This document shows positions 9,013-17,320 of a DNA stretch of 64,000 nucleotides, piece by piece. Source of the stretch: Roseiarcus sp963709655. GTDB lineage: Bacteria > Pseudomonadota > Alphaproteobacteria > Rhizobiales > Beijerinckiaceae. The first letter of the stretch is position 1; each line of letters starts with the position of its first letter. The translations under genes and the position numbers were made by a program. Location of the stretch: NCBI GenBank assembly GCA_963709655.1, contig CAVPXF010000053.1:682001-746000 (forward strand). Reading direction: 5' to 3'. The notes under the pieces were generated by a model. That model made no database searches and was not told the origin of the DNA. It worked only from the letters and a program-made list of their open reading frames with translations.

Positions 9013-9066
9013 GATCGCCCGCAAAACCCTCCGCAACGCCTTGAAAAGGTTGATTCCGCGCCCGGC
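9013..9066 (-). repeat. dispersed ~53-bp repeat, copy A
   Basis: Read on the minus strand, this segment matches 55892-55944 over about 53 bases with roughly 80 percent identity by eye. The shared core is CTTTTCAAGGCGTTGCG followed by TTTTGCGGGCGA. Both copies lie immediately beyond the 3' end of a gene (GNAT here, bpt there), which suggests a family of 3'-associated intergenic elements. Confidence 0.6.
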
Positions 9067-9074
9067 GCGACGGA

Positions 9075-9626
9075 TCAGGGTCCCGGCGCCTCTCCGTCGC
9101 CCGCTCCCAGGGCCCGCTGGAGGATCGGCGTATCGACCCAGCGGCCAAATTTGCGGCCGACCGATCTCAGAACGCCCATGAGCTCAAACCCCAATCGCCG
9201 GTGCAGACCGATCGAGCCGGCGTTGTCGCTGTCGCCGACGATTGCGACCATCTGCCGCCATGGGCCCGCTTCGCAGCGTTCAATGAGGACCGTGAGCAGT
9301 CTTGACCCGACGCCGCGTCCGCGCATGCCGTCGGCGACGTAGACCGAGTCCTCGATGGTGAAGCGATAGGCCGGGCGCGCGTGATAGGCGGAGGCGTAGG
9401 CAAAGCCCACCACCTCGCCTCCCGCAACCGCTACGAGATAGGGCAAGCCGTTATCGAGGCAGACGCGGCGGCGCGAGAGCATGACGTCGAGCGAGGGCGG
9501 CGTTTCCTCGAAGGTCGCCAGCGACGACAGAACGTAATGCGCGTAGATGCCTTGCACCGCAAGCATGTCGGCCTCGCCCGCGTCGCGCACGACGATCTCG
9601 GGCGCCGTGACCTCATCCCGCGTCAT
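9075..9626 (-). CDS. GNAT N-acetyltransferase (phosphinothricin-acetyltransferase-like)
   Basis: 183-aa acetyl-CoA-dependent N-acetyltransferase closest in pattern to the Pat/Bar group: IYAHYVLSSLATFEETPPS near residues 27-45, and the acetyl-CoA motif A region VYVADGMRGRGVGSRLL (about 96-112), then MVAIVGDSDNAGSIGLHRRLGFE (about 126-148). Such enzymes acetylate phosphinothricin, methionine sulfoximine or other amino-acid-like amines. Its start codon overlaps the stop of the glutamate dehydrogenase gene by four bases (ATGA), so the two are translated together. The coupling to a glutamate enzyme is suggestive, since phosphinothricin and methionine sulfoximine are glutamate analogues, but the natural substrate is not shown. 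Confidence 0.85.
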   Translation of the reverse strand: MTRDEVTAPEIVVRDAGEADMLAVQGIYAHYVLSSLATFEETPPSLDVMLSRRRVCLDNGLPYLVAVAGGEVVGFAYASAYHARPAYRFTIEDSVYVADGMRGRGVGSRLLTVLIERCEAGPWRQMVAIVGDSDNAGSIGLHRRLGFELMGVLRSVGRKFGRWVDTPILQRALGAGDGEAPGP

Positions 9627-10885
9627 GGAAAGAGCCCCCTCGCCTGCTTCGCCTTCATCACCCGCTCGACGCCGATCGCCATGGCGGCGGTGCGGTTGGC
9701 GACGCCGTCGCGCTTGGCGCGGGCGACGACCGTCGTCCAGCTTCGATCGAGCGCCCGCTCGAGCCGGTCCATCACCTCGTCGCGCGACCAGAAATATTGC
9801 TGCAGATCCTGCACCCACTCGAAATAGCTGACGGTCACGCCGCCAGCGTTGCACAAAATGTCCGGGATGACGAAGATCCCGTCGTTGCGCTCCGCCAGGA
9901 CCTTGTCGGCCTCGGGGGTGGTCGGCCCGTTCGCCCCTTCGGCGAGGATCCGGCACCGCAGGCGCCGGGCGACCTCGGCGTCGATGACCCGCTCGACCGC
10001 GCAGGGCGCCAGCAGGTCGCAGGACTGCTCGAGAAGCGCGTGCGGGTCGATGACCGCCTCCGTCGACCAGCCAGCGAGTTCGCCGGTCCGCGCCGCATGG
10101 TTCGCCAGGTCCCGGGCGACCAGACCCTTGGGATCGTAGTAGGCGGCGGTGTGGTCGCTGACGCCGACGATCTTGACCCCGCGCGCGGCGAGGCCGAGCG
10201 CCGCATGCATGCCGACATTGCCGAAACCCTGCACGATCGCGGTCGCGCCGACCGGATCGATGTCGATCGCCTGCATGGCGCGGAAGGCGAGGAAGGCGAC
10301 GCCGTGCCCGGTCGCCTCGCGCCGCCCGAGCGTGCCGCCGGAGCCCACGGGCTTGCCGGTGACGATCTCCGGCACGGTGACGCCCTGGTACATGGAATAG
10401 GTGTCCATGAACCAGGCCATGATCTGCTCGTTGGTGCCCATGTCCGGCGCCATGACGTCGACGCGCGGGCCGACGAACGGGATCATTTCCTGCATGTACC
10501 GGCGCGACAGGTTCTCGAGTTCGCGCTCGCTGAGCGCGCGCGGATCGACGGCGACGCCGCCCTTGGCGCCCCCGTAGGGCAGATCGGCGAGCGCGCATTT
10601 CCAGCTCATCCAGATCGCCAGCGCCCCCATCTCGCCGATGTCGACGTTGGGCGCGAAGCGCGTGCCGCCCTTGGCGGGCCCGAGGGTCAGGTGATGCTGA
10701 ACCCGGTAGCCGGTGAAGACCCGGGTATGTCCGTCGTCCATGTGGATCGGGCAGGAGACGACGATCGCGCGCTTGGGGAAGAGCAGTCGGTCGCGCTCGT
10801 CGTCGGGGATCGCGAGGTGGTCGGCGATGACATGGAACTGCTGGCGCGCCATCTCGAACACGGGACCGGAATAGAGGGTTTTCAT
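9623..10885 (-). CDS. gdhA: glutamate dehydrogenase (Glu/Leu/Phe/Val dehydrogenase family)
   Basis: 420-aa amino-acid dehydrogenase that interconverts glutamate and 2-oxoglutarate plus ammonia with NAD(P). The substrate-binding block GPAKGGTRFAPNVD lies at about residues 69-82 and the catalytic lysine in LPYGGAKGGVAVDP at about 101-114. APDMGTNEQIMAW follows, and the nucleotide-binding Rossmann motif IVQGFGNVGMHAA lies at about 218-230. Length and motif order match bacterial hexameric GDH. The ATG start gives MKTLYSGPVFEMA. The gene is first in a two-gene operon with the GNAT gene. Cofactor choice is not resolved. Confidence 0.9.
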   Translation of the reverse strand: MKTLYSGPVFEMARQQFHVIADHLAIPDDERDRLLFPKRAIVVSCPIHMDDGHTRVFTGYRVQHHLTLGPAKGGTRFAPNVDIGEMGALAIWMSWKCALADLPYGGAKGGVAVDPRALSERELENLSRRYMQEMIPFVGPRVDVMAPDMGTNEQIMAWFMDTYSMYQGVTVPEIVTGKPVGSGGTLGRREATGHGVAFLAFRAMQAIDIDPVGATAIVQGFGNVGMHAALGLAARGVKIVGVSDHTAAYYDPKGLVARDLANHAARTGELAGWSTEAVIDPHALLEQSCDLLAPCAVERVIDAEVARRLRCRILAEGANGPTTPEADKVLAERNDGIFVIPDILCNAGGVTVSYFEWVQDLQQYFWSRDEVMDRLERALDRSWTTVVARAKRDGVANRTAAMAIGVERVMKAKQARGLFP

Positions 10886-11401
10886 CAGGCGGCTTCTCGG
10901 GATGGCTCACGATGCAGGCGGCTTTTTAGCAGCATCCGACACGAAATCGCGCGAAAATGCGGAGTTGCAGGGGGGCCGTCACCCCATCGACAGAGGAACG
11001 TCCTGACGAACGCCGCATGATACCGCGTCCGCCGCGGCGCCTTTCCTTTCCTTCAGTTTGGTTCAAGTCAATCGCTTTGCGTCCGACCGGAACGGCAGAG
11101 GCGCGCAATTGGACGCCGGCCCTCCGGCCCGCACCTACGCCCGCGTCACGGCCGGCATCCGAAACCCTACGAAGAAGCGGGCGCTCAGCAAGGGCTGAGC
11201 GAACGGGTTCTATCCGGCTCTTCGCTACCGTTCCGGGGCGCTCCGCTACGCGAAGAGAGCGGCGATAACGGACATTCCCTGAAGAAGCCAACTTTCACAT
11301 TAAAAATGGGTTTTATGGTCCGCCGCACGATGGGAATCGAATGGGCCGGGGCTGTGCGGAAGCCTACGAACCTCTCCTTAAGCCCGAATTCGAGGCTTTG
11401 C
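10886..11401. other. intergenic region without recognised gene
   Basis: 516 bases between the divergent start of the GDH operon and the 3' end of the GFA gene. One reading frame of about 100 codons (10957-11268, plus strand) is open, but it is arginine/proline-rich without a ribosome site and looks non-coding. A short inverted pair, CTCTTCGC near 11218 and GCGAAGAG near 11250, could form a weak hairpin. Nothing else stands out. Confidence 0.5.
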
Positions 11402-11809
11402 CTATCCGGGCATTTTCTGGAACGAATGGACCTTTTCCGGGAGGCTCACCCATGGTTGCGCGCTGTCGCACCAAAACTGCACCGTTGGATCGACCCAGCT
11501 TGTGTCATCCAGCGTGCCGGCCATGACGAAGGTCAAATTCGGCATACTGTCCGCGTCAGTGATGACACGGGAGCCGCATTCCGGACAAAACTGCCGATGC
11601 ATGGCGTTTCCAGTCGCGGAAATGTCCTCATAGGTTCTCAGCGTTCCCGTGACGTTTAGGGTCCCCTTGGGCACCCCGACGACCGTGCCGAACGCGGTTC
11701 CCGACTGCCTCTGACAATTCTTGCAATGGCAGATCGCGATGACGGCGGGATCCGCCGCAGCAGAATACCTGACCTTCCCGCATAGACACCCGCCAGCGAT
11801 ATCGCGCAT
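11402..11809 (-). CDS. GFA family zinc protein (glutathione-dependent formaldehyde-activating-like)
   Basis: 135-aa protein of the GFA/CENP-V fold. Zinc-ligand cysteines are in place: GGCLCGKVRY (about residues 6-15), CHCKNCQRQSGTAF (about 27-40) and FCPECGSRV (about 74-82). Members bind zinc, and one studied relative was linked to the glutathione-formaldehyde adduct; most are of unknown role. No formaldehyde pathway genes are adjacent. It lies downstream of the large cyclase-ATPase gene on the same strand with a 75-base gap, so it might be its distal operon member. Confidence 0.82.
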   Translation of the reverse strand: MRDIAGGCLCGKVRYSAAADPAVIAICHCKNCQRQSGTAFGTVVGVPKGTLNVTGTLRTYEDISATGNAMHRQFCPECGSRVITDADSMPNLTFVMAGTLDDTSWVDPTVQFWCDSAQPWVSLPEKVHSFQKMPG

Positions 11810-11884
11810 GTCTTCCTCCCACTGCTTTGCTCCGGCGCCGCAAGCGGACTCTATCGCGCGCTCGGAGCGCCGCTGCTCGCCATC

Positions 11885-14800
11885 TTACACCAATTTATCG
11901 AGCAACGCCCTGGCCTCTTTAAGATCGGGGGTACCGAACCCCTCGGCGAAGTGCTCGTAGATCGAACCGAGCAGAGCCTTGCGCCGCTGGCGCTGCTCCT
12001 GGTCGCATTGCAGCCGGCACAGGGCCGTCACCGCGCGCAGTTCGAACAGGCGCGCGGCCTGCGAGCGCGCGACATCGATCGCTTTCTCGAAGCAAGCCTC
12101 GGCCGCGGCCGGCCGGGCGGGCGGGCTTGCCATGAGCAGCAAGCCCTTCAACCGGTGCAACTCTGCCTCGTACCAGCGCTGGCCGGTGGCTTCCATGGCT
12201 TGGAAAGCTTCGGCCAGAAGGGCCACGCTCTCGTCGATCTTTCCCGCCGTCATCCAGGCTGCGATCACTCGCCCGAGGCGGTTCGGCGCCCATACTTTCG
12301 AGCCGGTCGAGCGCCATTGGTCAAGCCCATCGCGCAACTCGGCGAGGCCGGTCTCGTGGTTTCCCATCATGGTCGCCGCCCAGCCTCGGGCCATCATCGC
12401 GTTGGCGACGCCGACCGTGGAGCCGAAGCCCGAGGTCAGCGAGAGCCACTCGGCGGCGAGGGACATGATCCTCGTCGGGTCGCGGCGCAGAAAACACACG
12501 TCCCCGCACATTCCAAAAACGTGGATCAGGGTTGGCGGGTGCGCCGCCTCTCGGGCCAGCGCCAATCCCTTGTCAAGCTGCGCGAGGGCGCGGTCCGGCT
12601 GGCCGAGCGCTTGCAGCACAAGCGCGTCGAAGACGTAGCCGCACGACGCAGGGTCGTGGCCTACGTAGAGAAGAGGGTGATCGCGGTGTGCTTCTTTGTC
12701 ATAGAGCGGGAGACCGGCCTCAATATGATTATGCGCCGCCACGAAGTTGCCAATATAGAATTCCATGGGCCAAGCGCAGTGATGCGCCTGAAGAAGAATA
12801 CCAGGATCGCTTTGATTTTGCGCAATGCTCATCAGTTCAGACGTATAACTAAGCGACACTTCACAATTTCCACTTGAGTACGCAGCCATCCAAACTCCAA
12901 ATACCGTCGTGAACAATTCCTTGATTTTTCCAGTGTCGTGCGCAATTTGCCGCGCGCGACTATAGACCTCTTGCACTTCGGACGAAGTCGACGACCGGGT
13001 CGACATCAGGGCCGGGCCTAGCGCTAGCAGGATGGTCAGCTCTTCGCTGGCGTGCGCCTCGCGATCGGGGAGGACTTCCAGGAGCCCCAAGCCGCGGCGC
13101 AAATGATCGATCGCCTCGATATTGGCCGCGCGCTTCGCCGCGCGCTGGCCGGCCTCACGCCAGTAGGCGATGGCCGGCTCCGCGAGGCCCGCCTCCGTGT
13201 AGTGGTAGGCGAGAATTTCGGGTTGTCTCTCGACCGTCCCAGGAAGCTGCTGCTCCAGCGCGTCGGCGACGCGGCGATGTTGGACCCTCCGATTCGCTCT
13301 GAGTAGCGAGTTGTAGGCGACGTCCTGGACCAGCGCGTGCTTGAAAGTGTAACGCGCTTGAGGCGGATTGCCGCGCTGGAAGATCAGTTCGGCTTCGACT
13401 AGCCGCCGCAGGGCGCCACGCAGCTCGTCCTCGGAAATCGAGGTCACGGCAAGCAGAAGCTCGTAAGAAAATTCCCGGCCGATCACGGCGGCCATCTGTG
13501 CGACCTGCTTCGCGCCGGAGAGCCGGTCGAGCCGCGCCATCAAGGCGTCCTGCAGACTTGACGGGATGGCGAGCGCATAACCGCCCACCTCCTCGCGCAA
13601 CAATCCGCCCTCGACCAGACTTTTGGTCAGTTCCTCGATGAACAGCGGAACACCGTCGGTATGCTGAACGATGCGGTCGAGGATTTCCGCGGGCAGGCTT
13701 TTGCCGCCGGTCACGCCCTCGACGAGGGCGGCCATTTCGCGCGGCGCCAGCCGGCTCAGCGACAGCGACGTGACATGCGCTTGCCCCATCCAAGGCGACG
13801 AGAACTCCGGCCGGAACGTCACGATCATCAGCACGGGCAAGCGTGGCGCCAGCTCGACCATGCGATCAAGGAGTTCGAGCGAAGTGGAATCCGCCCATTG
13901 CGCGTCTTCAAAGATCAGGAGCGCTGGCCGCTGCCGCGAAAGCGTCACGAGCTGTTCGACAAACGTCGCGAGCGTCATCTCGCGTCGCCGTTGCGGATCC
14001 TCCGGCGGCGCAGGATAGCGGCCTTCCGCCGGGACCCCGAGCAGCTCGGCAAAAAGCCCGGCGCGTTCGGCGGTCACTTCGCCGGATTTGGCGAGCAGCG
14101 CTTCAAGCTTGTCGAGGCGGGCCGCCGCGTCATCATCGCGCTCGAAACCGGCGGCGCGCTCGATCCGCGATATGAACGGATAGAAGGCGCTGTCGCGATG
14201 CTGGAGCGAGCAAAAGTGGCGGAGCCGGATGTGCGGCTCATCGCGGATGTGCTCCTGAATCTCGGCCGTTAGGCGGGACTTGCCGATGCCCGGCTCGCCC
14301 GACAGCAGCGCGACTTGCCCTTCGCCGGCCTTCGCTCTCCTCCAGCGCCGCAGAAGCAATTCGCATTCTTCTTCCCGCCCGACAATATCAGTCAAGCCGC
14401 TCGGGTGGAGCGCCTCGAAACGGCTCTCGACCCGACTCTCGCGTAACGCGGCCCAGGCGCGAACGGACGTGGCGACGCCCTTGAGGTCCTTCAGCCCGAG
14501 ATCCCTAAGTTCGAAGAGATCGCCGAGGAGCCTTCGCGTCCCGTCGGCAATGACGACCCCATCCGGCTCCGCTATCCCTTGCAGGCGCGCGGCGAGGTTC
14601 GGCGTCTCGCCAACGACCCCGCGCTCCTGCGCCTCGCCCGAGCCGACGAGATCGCCGACCACAACCAGACCGGTCGCGATCCCAATCCGCACTTGCAAAG
14701 GAGAGCCGGCCGCTGTGACCAGTTTCGGCACCGCTTCAACAATGGCAAGCCCCGCTCGAACGGCGCGCTCGGCGTCGTCTTCGTGGGCCTCCGGAAAGCC

Positions 14801-15217
14801 AAAATAGGCGAGCACGCCGTCGCCCATATACTTCGCGACAAACCCGGCGTAGCGCTCAACCAGCTCGGCGGAGCAATGATGATACGCGCCAATCACGCCG
14901 TGCAAGTCTTCGGGATCGAGCTTAACCGAAAGCGCAGTCGAACCGACGAGATCGCAGAACATCACGGTCAATTGGCGTCGCTCTGCCCTCGTTTCCGTCG
15001 GGAAGGACGCGATGCGGGCGTCTGGCGTCGCTTGCGCCTGCGAGGTCAGATTCGAAATCGCTTTGAGGAGGCGCTTACGATGGCCCAGCGGCGCGCCGAG
15101 CTTTTCGAGATCGGCTTCAGTCAGTTCAGGCAGAACTTCCGCGTCAATTTCGCTTTCGCGAAAGACTGCCTCATATTGCCCGAGTCCAAGGCTACGGAGC
15201 CAGTCTCCCACGTCCAT
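11885..15217 (-). CDS. SAM domain - class III nucleotidyl cyclase - AAA ATPase - TPR regulator
   Basis: 1110-aa multidomain signalling protein. Residues 1-57 form a sterile-alpha-motif domain (MDVGDWLRSLGLGQYEAVF). Residues about 80-260 form a class III adenylate/guanylate cyclase domain with the metal-binding FCDLVGST and YMGDGVLAYFG motifs and the GVVGETPNLAARLQ block. Residues about 285-500 form an AAA/NB-ARC-like ATPase with Walker A SGEPGIGKSR and a Walker B-like LLIFEDAQWAD. The rest, to the C-terminus, is helical TPR-like repeat. This architecture is common in Hyphomicrobiales and is annotated as adenylate cyclase, with unknown ligands. No membrane segment is seen, so it is cytosolic. 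The start ATG at 15217 fits the SAM-domain boundary. Confidence 0.88.
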   Translation of the reverse strand: MDVGDWLRSLGLGQYEAVFRESEIDAEVLPELTEADLEKLGAPLGHRKRLLKAISNLTSQAQATPDARIASFPTETRAERRQLTVMFCDLVGSTALSVKLDPEDLHGVIGAYHHCSAELVERYAGFVAKYMGDGVLAYFGFPEAHEDDAERAVRAGLAIVEAVPKLVTAAGSPLQVRIGIATGLVVVGDLVGSGEAQERGVVGETPNLAARLQGIAEPDGVVIADGTRRLLGDLFELRDLGLKDLKGVATSVRAWAALRESRVESRFEALHPSGLTDIVGREEECELLLRRWRRAKAGEGQVALLSGEPGIGKSRLTAEIQEHIRDEPHIRLRHFCSLQHRDSAFYPFISRIERAAGFERDDDAAARLDKLEALLAKSGEVTAERAGLFAELLGVPAEGRYPAPPEDPQRRREMTLATFVEQLVTLSRQRPALLIFEDAQWADSTSLELLDRMVELAPRLPVLMIVTFRPEFSSPWMGQAHVTSLSLSRLAPREMAALVEGVTGGKSLPAEILDRIVQHTDGVPLFIEELTKSLVEGGLLREEVGGYALAIPSSLQDALMARLDRLSGAKQVAQMAAVIGREFSYELLLAVTSISEDELRGALRRLVEAELIFQRGNPPQARYTFKHALVQDVAYNSLLRANRRVQHRRVADALEQQLPGTVERQPEILAYHYTEAGLAEPAIAYWREAGQRAAKRAANIEAIDHLRRGLGLLEVLPDREAHASEELTILLALGPALMSTRSSTSSEVQEVYSRARQIAHDTGKIKELFTTVFGVWMAAYSSGNCEVSLSYTSELMSIAQNQSDPGILLQAHHCAWPMEFYIGNFVAAHNHIEAGLPLYDKEAHRDHPLLYVGHDPASCGYVFDALVLQALGQPDRALAQLDKGLALAREAAHPPTLIHVFGMCGDVCFLRRDPTRIMSLAAEWLSLTSGFGSTVGVANAMMARGWAATMMGNHETGLAELRDGLDQWRSTGSKVWAPNRLGRVIAAWMTAGKIDESVALLAEAFQAMEATGQRWYEAELHRLKGLLLMASPPARPAAAEACFEKAIDVARSQAARLFELRAVTALCRLQCDQEQRQRRKALLGSIYEHFAEGFGTPDLKEARALLDKLV

Positions 15218-15389
15218 GGGTGAACCCCGACAAGTAGAAGGTGATTATTACCCAGGCGACGCATGCTGTCGAGGGGCTGAGGCTTTGGTGTCGGCTTTGC
15301 CGTCGTGCTTTGTGCTCGGCGGCGGGCGACTCCGGAGTTCAGTTATGCCTCGAGGGCGGCTGATCGGTTCCTATCAAGGAAACTTCTGT

Positions 15390-15455
15390 AGGTCCGCTTC
15401 CTCGCCCAGTGGTGGCGTTCAAGGTCGCGATTTGCAAAGGCAATTCTACGTCGAC
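15390..15455. repeat. diverged repeat, copy 1 (second copy at 32392)
   Basis: About 65 bases here match 32392-32457 at roughly 80 percent by eye. Both share CCGCTTCCTCGCCCA, GGCGTTCA, CGCGATTTGC and TACGTCGA in the same order. Neither copy carries a convincing gene on either strand, and they differ by small indels, so each is probably a worn fragment of a mobile or duplicated sequence. The rest of 15218-15564 holds nothing recognisable. Confidence 0.5.
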
Positions 15456-15564
15456 TCTTGCCTTACGCGGCGCCGCGCCCCGGCATCGGAACCAGGCGTC
15501 GGGTTTTGACGCGAGGTCTAAAACAACTGGACGGGCGGTCGCGTTCGGAGGCGCCCGCGCATGG

Positions 15565-16128
15565 TCAAGGATTCGAGCGGTCGAGCGCGACGACCGTCGT
15601 ATCGATGAGAAGCGCGATGAGAAAGGCCTGGAGGAGCTCGCCGATCTCGGGGAGGCAGTCTGAGGTCAGCGACGTCGAGACGGCGCTTGTCTGTCCGACC
15701 GACCCGACCGGCTCTGCGCCCGCTTCCGGATAGAGATCCAAGCGGCGCGAAAACGCCGAGCGGCGCCGCATTTCGAACCTTTGCCCAGCCGCTTCGATCC
15801 ATGCGTTGCCGCGCCTTTCCTCCGCCTGCGCATGGACCCTGCCCTCGGCGTCGGTCAGAAGGATCGGGTTTGGTCCCGGGTTCGCCTGTCCCTTGACCCG
15901 CCGGATAGCCCGCGCCAGCGGCGTGTCGTCCTGGCGCGGACGGGCCCGCCCTGCCCGGTAGTCCGCGTTTCGCAAGCTGATCTCGGCCGTTTCGGTTCGG
16001 ATCCGGTAGACCAACGCCCCGACCACGACCTCGTCGACGACCAGATCGAAGCGGGCGTCGAGCTTGAAAAAGGTCGCCGTGTCCCGCTTGGCCGGGCGCG
16101 CAATCAGCATCGAGGCTCTTCCGCTCAT
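15565..16128 (-). CDS. hypothetical protein, possibly LURP/scramblase-like beta fold
   Basis: 187-aa protein that I do not recognise with certainty. The order of short hydrophobic strands with ILLTDAEGRVHAQA near the middle, FEMRRRSAFSRR, and a hydrophobic C-terminal helix (LLQAFLIALLIDTTVVAL) is reminiscent of the LURP-one/phospholipid-scramblase-like fold, but this is only a visual impression. There is no signal peptide. The start at 16128 (MSGRASMLIARP) is preferred over the longer reading to 16176; the Met six residues further in is also possible. It is transcribed alone, 347 bases beyond the start of the cyclase gene. Confidence 0.5.
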   Translation of the reverse strand: MSGRASMLIARPAKRDTATFFKLDARFDLVVDEVVVGALVYRIRTETAEISLRNADYRAGRARPRQDDTPLARAIRRVKGQANPGPNPILLTDAEGRVHAQAEERRGNAWIEAAGQRFEMRRRSAFSRRLDLYPEAGAEPVGSVGQTSAVSTSLTSDCLPEIGELLQAFLIALLIDTTVVALDRSNP

Positions 16129-16461
16129 GTCCGATCCCTCAAGCCCCATGAAAGCCTCGGTCGCGGAGCAACGCAACGCCTCGAGCCCGGCCGATGGCGC
16201 CGATGATGTGCGTTCTTCACGTGCGGGCGCGGGCTCCCTTCTCCCGTCGGGACCCGTCGGCGTTCTCCCTCGTGGCGTCCCTGAAAGCGATCTTGTCGGT
16301 TCAGCGGAATCTCCCAGACGGACAATGGGCGACGGTATTCTACACAGACAATATTGGTGTTATAGGCGGCGCAACCGGTCGCTAAGACGGCTTGCAAACC
16401 ACTGAAGTTGTTGATGGCGGCCGCTAAGATTCCGTAAGGCGACTCAAGATCGCGCCGCCTC
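16129..16461. other. intergenic region upstream of hypothetical gene
   Basis: 333 bases between the start of the hypothetical gene and the stop of the deaminase gene, both on the minus strand. A locally AT-rich patch around 16335-16365 (ACAATATTGGTGTTATAG) may hold the promoter of the hypothetical gene, but no clear -35/-10 pair is seen. No gene is supported. Confidence 0.4.
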
Positions 16462-16953
16462 CTATGTCCTCGCGCTCCAGAAATCAGCCTGAAGCGCCGC
16501 CGCCTCGTCCTCGAGCAAGGGCCCGATAACCTCGGTCGGGCGCTGTCCGGCCTCGAACACGCGTTCGCACGGCAGGTCTAGGGTCGGGTTCTCCTCGTGC
16601 GCGCCGGTCTGGTCCTTCAGCGCCTTCTCGCTCTGGCCGTAGACGACGCGGCCGATGCCGGCCCAGTAGATCGCGCCGGCGCACATCGCGCACGGCTCGG
16701 CCGACGTGTAGAGCGTGCAGCGCCGAAGGAACGCGAGGTCGTAGGCGCGGGCGGCGCGCGAGGCGAGCAGGCGCTCGGCGTGGGCGGTCCGGTCGAGCCC
16801 CTCGCTGGTGAAGCCGTTGCCCTGCTCCATCAAGAGGGCGCCGTCGCCGTCGGCGAGCACCGAGCCGAACGGGTGGTCGCCAGTCTCGCGGGCGCGCTTC
16901 GCCACCGCAAAAGCCTGGCGCAGGAACGCCTCGTCAAAGGGGCGGACGGTCAT
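16462..16953 (-). CDS. nucleoside/guanine deaminase (CMP/dCMP deaminase fold)
   Basis: 163-aa zinc-dependent deaminase. The catalytic motif is TAHAE (about residues 56-60) and the second zinc site SAEPCAMCAGAIYWAGIGRVVYG follows (about 83-105, PCAMC supplying two Cys ligands). The C-terminal part (HEENPTLDLPCERVF) resembles guanine deaminase/GuaD and tRNA adenosine deaminase relatives. The start at 16953 gives MTVRPFDEAFLRQAF; a 29-residue extension to 17040 looks non-coding. The gene is divergent from the BmpA-type nucleoside transporter operon that begins at 17321, so salvage of purine bases or nucleosides is a reasonable inference. The exact base deaminated is not determined. Confidence 0.82.
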   Translation of the reverse strand: MTVRPFDEAFLRQAFAVAKRARETGDHPFGSVLADGDGALLMEQGNGFTSEGLDRTAHAERLLASRAARAYDLAFLRRCTLYTSAEPCAMCAGAIYWAGIGRVVYGQSEKALKDQTGAHEENPTLDLPCERVFEAGQRPTEVIGPLLEDEAAALQADFWSART

Positions 16954-17154
16954 CGACTGCAGAACTCCTTCTTGGCCAGCGGGCGGCCCTATCGGCGCGC
17001 GCCGCCGCCGGGGTTGTGTGTTCCGGACTCGGCCCACCAATCACGAACGAGCCGCGCCGCGCAACTGTGGCTGGAGTTCGTCCGGCGCCCAAGATTCGGA
17101 TCGATTTGCCTTTTCTTTCGGCAAATGCCGCCTCCATCCTGTCGGGCAATTCAT

Positions 17155-17182
17155 TTGACACAGGCCCACGCCGAGATAGGGT
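17155..17182 (+). promoter_or_regulatory. candidate sigma70 promoter of nucleoside ABC operon
   Basis: TTGACA (17155-17160), a 16-base spacer, then TAGGGT (17177-17182). It lies about 140 bases before the GTG start of the ABC ATPase gene and points toward it. A small hairpin TTTGCC/GGCAAA sits just upstream (near 17105-17125). The leader could hold regulatory RNA structure, but I recognise no known riboswitch. Confidence 0.4.
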
Positions 17183-17320
17183 CCAACGAACGGCGGTCCG
17201 GATGGCCTTTTGCACTCGCGCGCGGCGCGGCGGATGCGCCGCTTTTCGGCGCCGATCTTGCGTTCACGATCCCCGGGCGAAGGGGCGAGAATTGGGGCTG
17301 GCGGTCAAGGGAATGGCGAG

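Noticed and set aside
10957..11268. Possible 103-aa gene in the GDH-GFA gap
   Set aside because: No start signal, Arg/Pro/Ala-dominated composition, and no hydrophobic pattern.
17183..17320. Purine riboswitch in the leader of the nucleoside transporter
   Set aside because: I searched by eye for the conserved three-way junction loops of purine riboswitches and for paired loops and found no convincing match.
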